The notes below the pieces were generated by a model. The model worked only from the letters and a program-made list of their open reading frames with translations. It had not been told where the DNA came from and made no database searches. DNA of 38,664 nucleotides from WLJO01 sp046597895 (GTDB lineage: Bacteria; Actinomycetota; Acidimicrobiia; Acidimicrobiales; Ilumatobacteraceae): positions 1 through 38,664 of the forward strand of contig JBKJJS010000150.1 in the NCBI GenBank assembly GCA_046597895.1, written 5' to 3'. This document shows positions 22,917-29,674 of this stretch, piece after piece. Every line of letters starts with the position of its first letter. The first letter of the stretch is position 1. The translations under genes and the position numbers were made by a program.

Positions 22917-24044
22917 ATGAAATCGAGCGAAACGGACGGGCTGGTTCGGTCCCCCTTGCCCACGCCCATGTTGCAGCCCTACGAGGTATACGACCAGGCG
23001 CTGTTCGACCTCGAGATGGTGCGGGTGTTCGGTCGGTCATGGGTGTGGTTGGGCGACACCGAGGACCTCCGCGAGCCGGGCGACTACATCACTGGCACGA
23101 TCGGCTACCAACCCGTCGTCGTGGTCCGTACGGCGAGCGGCGAGATCAAGGGATACCTGAACAACTGCCGGCACCGGGCGTCATCAGTGGTGGCGGGCGC
23201 AGGAGGGAACTGCGGGTCGTCGATGGTGTGCCCGTATCACAACTGGACGTACAACCTCGATGGCCGATTGATCGGCATCCCTGACCGCGTCCGGATGTAT
23301 CCCGACGGCCTGCCGATGGAGGAGTACGGCCTCGTACCGATCCGCATCGAGGTCGCATGGAACAAGCTCGTGTTCGGCTGCCTCTCGCATCGGGCGCCGT
23401 CGTTCCAGGAGTGGATCGCTCCCATCGCCGATCGCTACGACCGGTACAAGTTCGAGACGTTCACCCGTTACCCGCGGGAACTGAACGAGGTGTACCCGAT
23501 CAACTGGAAGGCGTTCGTCGAGAACTCCAACGACGACTACCACGTGCGGTTCGTGCACCGGCGTATCAACGCCGAACGCAAGCAGATGGACACGGTCGTG
23601 CGCTTCGCCGGCCGGACGTGTAGCGGGTACAAGCCGCACCCTGATTCGTTCGACATGACAGGCGGGCGAACGGACATGGTGTCGGAGGACCTGTCTGGCC
23701 ATTACGCCGACTTCATCTATCCGAACCTCACACCGCTGCCCTATGCCAATTTGTTGATCCTGGTGCGGGCCGATCCCCTGGCGCCGGACCGCACCCGACT
23801 GGTGTCGCGCATCTACGGCCTGAACCGGACGCCGGAGGAACAAGAGGCAGACCTGCTCAATCTGGAGCTCACGAACCAGGAGGACACCGACATGGTCACC
23901 GTGTTGATGGGGAACCTGCGCTCACCGTTCGCCCGAGTCGGCCCACCCACCACGTGGGAAGGTCGAGCCGCCCACGTGATGCAACTGATCCGCGCCGACG
24001 TCGCCACCCCCCTCGCCCCCGACGAGTTCCAGCCCCCCGACTGA
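22917..24044 (+). CDS. Rieske aromatic-ring-hydroxylating oxygenase, alpha-type subunit
   Basis: The 375-residue oxygenase binds the Rieske cluster by C84-x-H86 (NNCRHRA) and C105-x2-H108 (VCPYHNW). It carries the iron site in NWKAFVENSNDDYHVRFVH, with H209 and H214 as ligands and D206/D207 in the electron-bridge position. ATG 22917 has a perfect AAGGAGG ribosome site seven bases upstream. It is the last gene of the importer operon. No small beta subunit, ferredoxin or reductase follows, so electron transfer comes from elsewhere. It probably hydroxylates or N-/O-dealkylates the imported compound; this is inference. Confidence 0.88.
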   Translation: MKSSETDGLVRSPLPTPMLQPYEVYDQALFDLEMVRVFGRSWVWLGDTEDLREPGDYITGTIGYQPVVVVRTASGEIKGYLNNCRHRASSVVAGAGGNCGSSMVCPYHNWTYNLDGRLIGIPDRVRMYPDGLPMEEYGLVPIRIEVAWNKLVFGCLSHRAPSFQEWIAPIADRYDRYKFETFTRYPRELNEVYPINWKAFVENSNDDYHVRFVHRRINAERKQMDTVVRFAGRTCSGYKPHPDSFDMTGGRTDMVSEDLSGHYADFIYPNLTPLPYANLLILVRADPLAPDRTRLVSRIYGLNRTPEEQEADLLNLELTNQEDTDMVTVLMGNLRSPFARVGPPTTWEGRAAHVMQLIRADVATPLAPDEFQPPD

Positions 24045-24046
24045 CG

Positions 24047-24508
24047 TCAGCCGAGGACTTGTTCGACGGAGAATTCGACATTGTTGCCGTCGGGGTCCGT
24101 GATGACACAGATGTAGCCAACCACCTCGTTGCGGTACATCGGCCCGAGCAGCAGGCAGCCCTCCTCCTTGGCCATCGCCGCGATGTGGTCGACCTCGTCA
24201 CGCGTCGTGAGCGAGATGCCCAGGTGACTGATCGAGCGCAGGAAGCCGTACTCCTCCTTGATGTCGCCCGTGATCTTCGTCGGGAGCTTGCCGCAGATGA
24301 GCACGATGACGAACCGCGCCGCACCCTCGGTGGTGACATCGCGCGCGTTGGCCAGCCAGACCGAACGCAAGCCCGTCTCCTCGTCGTGGCGGGCATGGAT
24401 GTTCACGAGCGTCGTGTACTTCTCGTAGAACGCGAGGGTGGTATCGAGATCCCGCACCGGCAGCGCAATATGGGTGAGCAGGCTCGGCGGAACAACGGCA
24501 GCAGGCAT
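24047..24508 (-). CDS. VOC-superfamily protein with H-H-E metal site
   Basis: The 153-residue protein has H13 (LTHIALPV), H95 (SISHLGISL) and E145 (DPDGNNVEFSVEQ) in the metal positions. It is similar to the VOC gene at 14507 (THIALP, EEG in the middle, GYIC, DPDGNxVEFS). It converges with the Rieske gene with two bases between the stop codons and is divergent from the enolase-superfamily gene. The ATG at 24508 lies six bases after a -10 box TAGTAT, so its mRNA is probably leaderless. Operator copy 3 lies just upstream and may regulate it too. Confidence 0.8.
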   Translation of the reverse strand: MPAAVVPPSLLTHIALPVRDLDTTLAFYEKYTTLVNIHARHDEETGLRSVWLANARDVTTEGAARFVIVLICGKLPTKITGDIKEEYGFLRSISHLGISLTTRDEVDHIAAMAKEEGCLLLGPMYRNEVVGYICVITDPDGNNVEFSVEQVLG

Positions 24509-24514
24509 ACCGGG

Positions 24515-24520
24515 ATACTA
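24515..24520 (-). promoter_or_regulatory. -10 box TAGTAT, leaderless VOC gene
   Basis: TAGTAT on the minus strand is followed by six bases and ATG 24508. Operator copy 3 lies 10 bases farther upstream. Confidence 0.45.
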
Positions 24521-24527
24521 GATCCAC

Positions 24528-24533
24528 TATGGT
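24528..24533 (+). promoter_or_regulatory. -10 box TATGGT overlapping operator copy 3
   Basis: TATGGT starts two bases before the operator, as also at copy 4 on the other strand. The predicted transcription start is near 24540. Confidence 0.4.
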
Positions 24534-24547
24534 CTGACCATCAGACC
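24530..24547 (+). promoter_or_regulatory. GntR-type operator, copy 3
   Basis: TGGTCTGACCATCAGACC lies in the space between the divergent VOC and enolase-superfamily genes. It overlaps the proposed -10 box and apparently the start of the enolase-superfamily reading frame. Confidence 0.7.
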
Positions 24548-25721
24548 AGACCCGACGATCAGTGCCGTCACCGCCTTCCCGGTCACCTTCGGGGCGGGCC
24601 GCGAGACGCTGTCGTTCTTCTTCGTCCGGGTCGACACCGATGCCGGTGTCGTGGGGTACGGCGAGGCGTGTGACAGCTACGGGTGCTCGTATGCCTCGGT
24701 GCTCAAGGTGCTCGTCGACGACGTCTTCGCCCCGTTGCTCGTCGGACAGACCCTGGAAGCCGTCGAACCGCTCGCCGATCGGATGCGGCTGTTCACGCGG
24801 CGTCGCCTCGGCGACCAGTGGGTGGCCGTGCACGCCCGCAGTGCACTGGAACTCGCGCTCTGGGACGTCGCCGGCAAGGCATCCGGGCGGTCGGTGTCGT
24901 CGCTCATCGGTCGGACGCGAGATCGGGTCGAGGTGTACGCCTCGAGCGTCTTCCTCGAGGAGTGCTCCGCTCACGACCACGTCGATCTCCTCGCGCCGCT
25001 GCTCGAGCGCGGTGTCACCAAGGTGAAGCTGCGCGTCGGGCCGGCGTGGGAAGCCGACGTGGCCACACTCGCCGAGGTAAGGACTCTGCTCGGCCCACGC
25101 ATCCAACTCATGGTGGACGGCAGCGAGATCTTCACCCTCCCGACAGCCCAGCAGGTCGCCGTCGCCCTGCACGGCCTCGGCGTTGGCTGGTTCGAGGAAC
25201 CGCTCCCCCAAGGCGCACGGGCCGGCATCGAGTCGCTCGCCCGCACATCGCCGGTGCCTATCGCGTACGGCGAGCACCTCTTCGGCGCCGACGACGCCAT
25301 CGATGCGATGCGCCGCGGGCAACTCCACGTGCTTCAGCCCGACGCCTCCACATGCGGCGGCCTGGCCGAAGCCCGCCGTATGGCCCAAGCCGCCGTGCCG
25401 TTCGGTGTTCGGGTCGTGCCCCACGTGTGCGCCGGGCCGGTGTCGCTCGCCGCCAATCTTCACCTCGCGGCGACCGTGCCTGCCATCCGCCTCATCGAGT
25501 ACCCGCCGAGCCTGGCCGGGTCGTGGTCGACGTTCGGTGGAGGCCCGGCAGTGTTCGGGCCCGACGCAATTGTCGACGGCACCCTGGCTATCCCGTCCAC
25601 GCCGGGTCTCGGTGTCGACCTCGACGAAGCCGCCGCCATGGCCCATCCGTACCAACCACCCGGCGCTCGCGTCGCCGGTACCGTCGGTGGTCTGCCCGAC
25701 CGATTCGTCGGCGACCGCTAA
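24540..25721 (+). CDS. Enolase-superfamily enzyme (mandelate racemase/muconate-lactonising type), unusual start
   Basis: The frame encodes an N-terminal capping domain (SAVTAFPVTFGAGRETLSFF, GYGEACDSYG) and a TIM barrel. The catalytic KxK is at 25020-25028 (TKVKLRVG). The metal ligands are D (25116, MVDGSE), E (25194/25197, FEEPLPQ) and E (25272, YGEHLF). The general base His is in PHVCAGP (25422). This is the mandelate racemase subgroup, which abstracts the alpha proton of carboxylates; typical members are sugar acid dehydratases and racemases. No ATG, GTG or TTG exists in frame between the stop at 24519 and codon 24651, which is too far inside. A -10 box six bases upstream points to ATC at 24540; CTG 24534 and ACG 24555 are alternatives, and a sequencing error is possible. 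Confidence 0.8.
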   Translation: MRPDPTISAVTAFPVTFGAGRETLSFFFVRVDTDAGVVGYGEACDSYGCSYASVLKVLVDDVFAPLLVGQTLEAVEPLADRMRLFTRRRLGDQWVAVHARSALELALWDVAGKASGRSVSSLIGRTRDRVEVYASSVFLEECSAHDHVDLLAPLLERGVTKVKLRVGPAWEADVATLAEVRTLLGPRIQLMVDGSEIFTLPTAQQVAVALHGLGVGWFEEPLPQGARAGIESLARTSPVPIAYGEHLFGADDAIDAMRRGQLHVLQPDASTCGGLAEARRMAQAAVPFGVRVVPHVCAGPVSLAANLHLAATVPAIRLIEYPPSLAGSWSTFGGGPAVFGPDAIVDGTLAIPSTPGLGVDLDEAAAMAHPYQPPGARVAGTVGGLPDRFVGDR

Positions 25722-25748
25722 TCCGTTCTCAGCCGAAAGGGACCTCCT

Positions 25749-26339
25749 GTGACGATCCAACACGAAGTCGACTTCGAGGGGCCGATCGGCCCGAGCATGT
25801 CCGAGTTCAGCGCGGACTATATGACGTTCATCGAGTCCCATCTCGACGAGGACCTCGAGGAGGTACCGGATCGGATCCTCGCTGTACTGCGCTCGCTGGA
25901 ATCACTCACCCAGGGATTCGCCATCGACCAACTTCAACACAGCCTGCAAACAGCGACGCGGGCCGAGCGAGGCGGAGCGGACCTCGACATGATCGTCGGC
26001 TCGCTGTGCCACGACATCGGCAAGGCACTCAGCAACGCCAACCATCCGGCGATCGCCGCCGAGATGATCCGGCCGTGGGTGTCGCCCGAGGTGTACTGGG
26101 TGGTCAAGGTGCACCAGGACTTCCAGGGCCTCCACTACTACGCCCGCATGGGACTCGATCCGAACATGCGCCGCAAGCACGAAGGTCACCCCGCCTATCA
26201 ATTGGCCGCACAATTTGCCGACGAGTGGGACCAGACGGCATTCGACCCGGGCTACGACACGCTGCCCCTCGAACACTTCGAACCGATGGTTCGCGAGGTG
26301 TTCGGCCGCCGTCCCCGCCGTGGCGACAACCCGTCCTGA
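25749..26339 (+). CDS. HD-domain diiron oxygenase-like protein (PhnZ/MIOX type)
   Basis: The 196-residue protein has QHSLQTATRAERGG (H64), LCHDIGKALSNANH (H88, D89, H99), VVKVHQDFQGLHY (H122) and FADEWDQTAFD (D158/D161). Simple HD phosphohydrolases have fewer His ligands; the H...HD...H...H...D set and the LQHxLQTAxxAExxG start fit the mixed-valent diiron oxygenases PhnZ and MIOX, which cleave C-C or C-P bonds. Start GTG 25749 follows AAAGGGA and is 27 bases after the enolase-superfamily stop, so the two form an operon under operator copy 3. Activity on an unknown hydroxylated substrate is inference; a phosphohydrolase role is the alternative. Confidence 0.7.
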   Translation: MTIQHEVDFEGPIGPSMSEFSADYMTFIESHLDEDLEEVPDRILAVLRSLESLTQGFAIDQLQHSLQTATRAERGGADLDMIVGSLCHDIGKALSNANHPAIAAEMIRPWVSPEVYWVVKVHQDFQGLHYYARMGLDPNMRRKHEGHPAYQLAAQFADEWDQTAFDPGYDTLPLEHFEPMVREVFGRRPRRGDNPS

Positions 26340-26367
26340 CGGCGCCGGTGGCTGTGCCCGCCTGGAT

Positions 26368-26763
26368 TCAGGAGGCGCTGCCAGGCTGGTACGTCCCCTT
26401 GTCGCGCCACAGGCACACCTCGGTGCCCCACTCGTCACGGAATGCTGCATAGCGGGCGCCGAACTCCGGCCACTCCTTCTCCTCCCACAGCACCGTGGCG
26501 CCCATGGCGACTGCCCTGGCGAGGTAGGCCGGCGGTTCGTCGACCATCACGTACACCCGCGGGACGGGGCCGCTCACCGGGTTCTCGTTGCGGTGGATGC
26601 CGAGGTTCGGCTTCACCCCCGGCAGGATCTCGTGGAACTCGCCGGCCGGCCGGCGGTTGAACGTCCAGCCGAACAGTTCGGCGTAGAAGTTCGACATCGC
26701 CTCGGGGTCCGTCGAGGGGAAGTCGAGGAAGATCACAGGGTTGACGCGGTCGGGTGCGGCCAT
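26368..26763 (-). CDS. VOC-superfamily protein, apparently without metal site
   Basis: The 131-residue protein (NPVIFLDFPSTDPEAMSNFY, AELFGWTFNRRPAGEFHEIL, VYVMVDE) is a close relative of the VOC gene at 14020. It likewise lacks the strand-1 His and the last-strand Glu (DEWGTEVCLW). It may bind rather than turn over a small molecule. A -10 box TACGGT lies six bases before ATG 26763, so the mRNA should be leaderless. It is divergent from the amidohydrolase and converges on the HD-oxygenase gene. Confidence 0.75.
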   Translation of the reverse strand: MAAPDRVNPVIFLDFPSTDPEAMSNFYAELFGWTFNRRPAGEFHEILPGVKPNLGIHRNENPVSGPVPRVYVMVDEPPAYLARAVAMGATVLWEEKEWPEFGARYAAFRDEWGTEVCLWRDKGTYQPGSAS

Positions 26764-26769
26764 GTCGCC

Positions 26770-26775
26770 ACCGTA
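26770..26775 (-). promoter_or_regulatory. -10 box TACGGT, leaderless VOC gene
   Basis: TACGGT on the minus strand ends six bases before ATG 26763. No GntR operator lies nearby. Confidence 0.45.
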
Positions 26776-26804
26776 TTCCGAACAGCGAGAGGAAAGCAGA
26801 AACG

Positions 26805-28178
26805 ATGGAGCTGATCATCGCCAACGGCGACGTGGTGACGATGAACCCGACTCGCGACGTACTCGTCGGCGGGTCCGTGCTCGTCGACGGCACCACCATC
26901 GCTGCGGTCGGTTCGACGTCCGCATTGCGGGCCGCCCACCCGAACGCCACCGTCGTGGACGCGACCGGCTGCGTCGTGACACCCGGCATGATCAACGCCC
27001 ATCAGCACCTCACGGGCGACCCGCTCGTGCGCAGCTGTATCCCCGACCTCTTGCCCCCGGGCGTGTCCATCTTCGGCTGGTCCGTTCCCCTGCACGGCGC
27101 GCACACGCCCGAGGACGACGAGATGACGGCGCTGCTCTGCGCCATCGAGTCCGTCCAAAACGGCGTCACCACGGTCGTGGAGGCCGGCACCGTCGCCCAC
27201 CCCGACCGGGTTGTCGCCGGCATGAAAGCCGTCGGCATCCGCGGCACCATCGGTACATGGGGATGGGATATCGAAGTCGGGCCGTTCGTCGGCACGGTCG
27301 ACGAGGTGCTCGACCGCCAGCGGGCGGTGGTCACGAAGTATCCGAAGGGCGGCCTCGTCGAGGGGTGGGTCACGCTCGTCGGACACGACCTCGCCTCTGA
27401 CGCGCTGCTCGTCGGCGCGTCCGATCTGGCCAAGGCGGCCAGCACCAACATGACGATGCACCTGTCGCCGACATCGTCCGATCCCGAGCGCTACCTCGAG
27501 CGCACGGGGCGACGGCCGGTCGTGCACCTCGACCACCTCGGCATCCTCGGGCCGCACCTGCTCCTGGCCCACGGCGTGTGGTTCGACGAGTCCGAGATCG
27601 AGCTCGTGCTCTCCAGCCGGACGGCGATCGCCTACTGCCCGTGGGCGTACTTACGCCTCGGCCAGGGCGTGACTCGGGCCGGGCGGCATGCCGACATCGT
27701 GGAACGGGGCGGTCGGGTCGCGCTCGGGTGCGACGCCTCTAACGCCGGCGACGTGGCCGACATCCTGCGCGCCGCCGCCGCCGCGGCCGGCATCGCCCGC
27801 GACACCCGCATCGACCCCACGCGGTTCGGGGCCCACGAAGCATTCGAGATGGCCACCATCGCCGGCGCCGAGGCCATCGGCATGTCCGATCGCATCGGCT
27901 CGCTGGAACCGGGCAAGCAGGCCGACGTCGTGATCCACAAGGCCAGCGGCTGGGGTTGGGCACCGCGTGGCGACGTCGGGCTGCAGCTGGTGTGGGGCAC
28001 CGACGGCCGCTCCGTGCGCGACGTGTTCGTGGCGGGACGGCCGGTGGTTCGGGACGGTCGCTGTGTCACGGTGGACGCCGAGTCACTGTGGCAGGAGGCC
28101 GGCGCGATGCAACAGTCGCTGCTCGACCGCGCCGGCATCGTCGTTCCCCACCGCTGGCCCCAGATCGACGCCCGCTGA
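26805..28178 (+). CDS. Amidohydrolase-family deaminase/hydrolase
   Basis: The 457-residue protein has the usual beta-sandwich start (IIANGDVVTMNPTRDVLVGG; VDATGCVVTPGMINAH) with the metal pair H66-x-H68 in NAHQHLTGDP. A His in LLLAHGVWFDESEIE and the metal Asp in LGCDASNAGD follow, then SLEPGKQADVVI at the end. This layout is that of the TrzA/AtzA/SsnA/MTA-SAH deaminase branch, which removes amino or chloro groups from N-heterocycles; the substrate is unknown. ATG 26805 has a GAGGAAAG ribosome site upstream. Its position next to the regulon suggests it acts on a ring or amine of the same substrate. Confidence 0.85.
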   Translation: MELIIANGDVVTMNPTRDVLVGGSVLVDGTTIAAVGSTSALRAAHPNATVVDATGCVVTPGMINAHQHLTGDPLVRSCIPDLLPPGVSIFGWSVPLHGAHTPEDDEMTALLCAIESVQNGVTTVVEAGTVAHPDRVVAGMKAVGIRGTIGTWGWDIEVGPFVGTVDEVLDRQRAVVTKYPKGGLVEGWVTLVGHDLASDALLVGASDLAKAASTNMTMHLSPTSSDPERYLERTGRRPVVHLDHLGILGPHLLLAHGVWFDESEIELVLSSRTAIAYCPWAYLRLGQGVTRAGRHADIVERGGRVALGCDASNAGDVADILRAAAAAAGIARDTRIDPTRFGAHEAFEMATIAGAEAIGMSDRIGSLEPGKQADVVIHKASGWGWAPRGDVGLQLVWGTDGRSVRDVFVAGRPVVRDGRCVTVDAESLWQEAGAMQQSLLDRAGIVVPHRWPQIDAR

Positions 28179-28190
28179 GGGGTGTTCGAG

Positions 28191-28238
28191 GAAGTCCGAA
28201 CTGACGGGGCAGAAAACCGCGCTGTGGGTTCGAAGATC
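28191..28238. repeat. 48-nt stem-loop element, copy B
   Basis: The element has arms GAAGTCCGAAC and GTTCGAAGATC, each 7 bases from the core GCAGAAAACCGC (28209-28220). Copy A at 36737-36784 has the same arrangement and identical core. It lies in the 72-base space between the converging amidohydrolase and Rieske genes. Confidence 0.6.
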
Positions 28239-28250
28239 CGGCTGCATCGG

Positions 28251-29453
28251 CTAGGCGGAGCGGTCCTCCACCAGGCTGAGGGTGGCCCGGGCGGACGGCC
28301 AGTGGCGGCGATAGCGCTGGATGAGCCACCGGTTGAACTGCACGTGGCTCTCCTCCTGCCACGAGTAGCGGCCGCGGGCGGCGAACCGGGAACGCATGCC
28401 CCGCTGCACCTTCTTCGTGGCGTCCTGGTCCTGTGCCACGAACACCTGCACCCCGGCATCGCTCATCGCATAGAGGTGCTCGAACATCGGGTGCTCGAGG
28501 GCGCTGGGGTCGAAGAGGTAACCGATTTCGACGTCGATGGTCTCGGCCGTCTTCGGGCGGATGATGAAAAAGAACGCTTGGTCTGGTGCCGTGCCGAAGT
28601 TGAGCGACGGCGGGAGCAGGGCAAACGTGCTGCGCCACCGCTCCTCGTCGGTGAGTCGCGGGAAGATCGGCATCAGCGCCTTGGTGGTGGCGTTGAAGCC
28701 CCCATCCATGTGGACGTAGCCGTTCGTGCGGAACACCACGTTCGACGCGTCGTCCCACGGCACCGGGAACGCCGCCAACTCGCTCGGGCAGAAGTCCTGG
28801 ATGGTGTGATGCAACTTGTTGGCGTGATACCCATCGTTGAAGTTCTCGAACATCACCTTCCAGTTCCACGGCATGTCCGTGAGCGTGAAGGTGCCCGGGC
28901 ACACCGCCGTTTCCAGGTCGTAGTGCTCCAGGAACGGCGTGTACCGCTCCAGGGTCGGGGCCAACGGTGTGGCGGCCGGGTCGAAGTTCACGAACACGAA
29001 GCCCTGCCAGAGCTCGACCTTCACCGCCGGCAGCGGGTGCTCCAACTTGGCGAAGTCGACCGTGCGATCCATGGCCGGCGTTGCCACGAGGCGACCGTCC
29101 AGGCCGTACGTCCACTGGTGGTACGGGCAGGTGAAGTGGTTGCAGTTGCCCGCTCCTTCCACCACCTGCATGCCGCGGTGCTGGCAGATGGCCGAGAACG
29201 CCCGGATGACCGCGTCCTTGCCGCGGGCCACGATGAGCGGCTCGTCGTTGGCGATGCACGAGAAGTAGTCCCCTGGGTTCGGGACGCGGCTGGCCCGCCC
29301 GACGCAGAGCCATTCGTGGTCGAACAGCGCTCGCTTCTCGAACGCCAGGAACTCAGGGTCGGTGTAGATGACAGGAGGCAGCGTCTCGGCCGACGCCACG
29401 TCCGTGACGGACGAGTCGAAGGACTTCAGCAGTTCATCGGTGAGCACGGTCAT
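28251..29453 (-). CDS. Rieske aromatic-ring-hydroxylating oxygenase, alpha-type subunit
   Basis: The 400-residue oxygenase has C90-x-H92 (AICQHRG) and C109-x2-H112 (FTCPYHQW) for the Rieske cluster, then NWKVMFENFNDGYHANKLHH with H210 and H215 and D207 for the iron site. The C-terminal half with FFFIIRPKTAETIDVEIGYLF is typical of the alpha subunit/monocomponent group. It differs from the other two Rieske genes, so the three are not recent duplicates. ATG 29453 has AATGGT six bases upstream, a weak -10 candidate. No GntR operator is visible; a palindrome GTTGGACCAAC lies 57 bases upstream. Confidence 0.88.
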   Translation of the reverse strand: MTVLTDELLKSFDSSVTDVASAETLPPVIYTDPEFLAFEKRALFDHEWLCVGRASRVPNPGDYFSCIANDEPLIVARGKDAVIRAFSAICQHRGMQVVEGAGNCNHFTCPYHQWTYGLDGRLVATPAMDRTVDFAKLEHPLPAVKVELWQGFVFVNFDPAATPLAPTLERYTPFLEHYDLETAVCPGTFTLTDMPWNWKVMFENFNDGYHANKLHHTIQDFCPSELAAFPVPWDDASNVVFRTNGYVHMDGGFNATTKALMPIFPRLTDEERWRSTFALLPPSLNFGTAPDQAFFFIIRPKTAETIDVEIGYLFDPSALEHPMFEHLYAMSDAGVQVFVAQDQDATKKVQRGMRSRFAARGRYSWQEESHVQFNRWLIQRYRRHWPSARATLSLVEDRSA

Positions 29454-29509
29454 ACGTCCACCATTCTCTCAGAGGCCCAAACGAGCCGGGAGATTTTGCC
29501 ACGTTGCGG

Positions 29510-29520
29510 GTTGGACCAAC
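29510..29520. promoter_or_regulatory. Palindrome GTTGGACCAAC upstream of Rieske gene
   Basis: A perfect 11-bp palindrome lies about 57 bases before the Rieske start. It could be an operator separate from the GntR motif. Little else is recognisable in 29454-29674 except the larger inverted repeat. Confidence 0.3.
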
Positions 29521-29593
29521 GCTGTCAGGCGGTGAGGGCCCGTCGGGCGATCGATTCAACTCGACTCGACTCGGGAGCGAGCGGTGGCCCGCC

Positions 29594-29643
29594 GTTCTGG
29601 CGCGCAATCCACAGGGTGGGGTGTGTGGATTGCCGCCCAGAAC
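29594..29643. repeat. 50-nt two-step inverted repeat
   Basis: GTTCTGG-CGC-GCAATCCACA and TGTGGATTGC-CGC-CCAGAAC flank a 10-base G-rich loop. The 7-bp and 10-bp stems are perfect and are separated by a symmetric CGC/CGC internal loop. It lies downstream of the acyl-CoA synthetase stop. No T-run follows on either strand. Confidence 0.65.
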
Positions 29644-29674
29644 CGAATACGACCGCCGGTCGCGTCCAGACGCG

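Noticed and set aside
24562..25026. Start of the enolase-superfamily gene at GTG 24562
   Set aside because: That GTG opens a different frame whose product is an Arg/Ser/Pro-rich shadow; the family sequence is in the frame of 24561.
24198..25841. 547-codon minus-strand open frame
   Set aside because: It lies antisense to the enolase-superfamily gene, whose catalytic motifs are clear; composition is shadow-like.
29604..29633. DnaA-box-like AATCCACA pair as origin
   Set aside because: Only two imperfect boxes as arms of a hairpin, with no AT-rich region or dnaA/dnaN genes.
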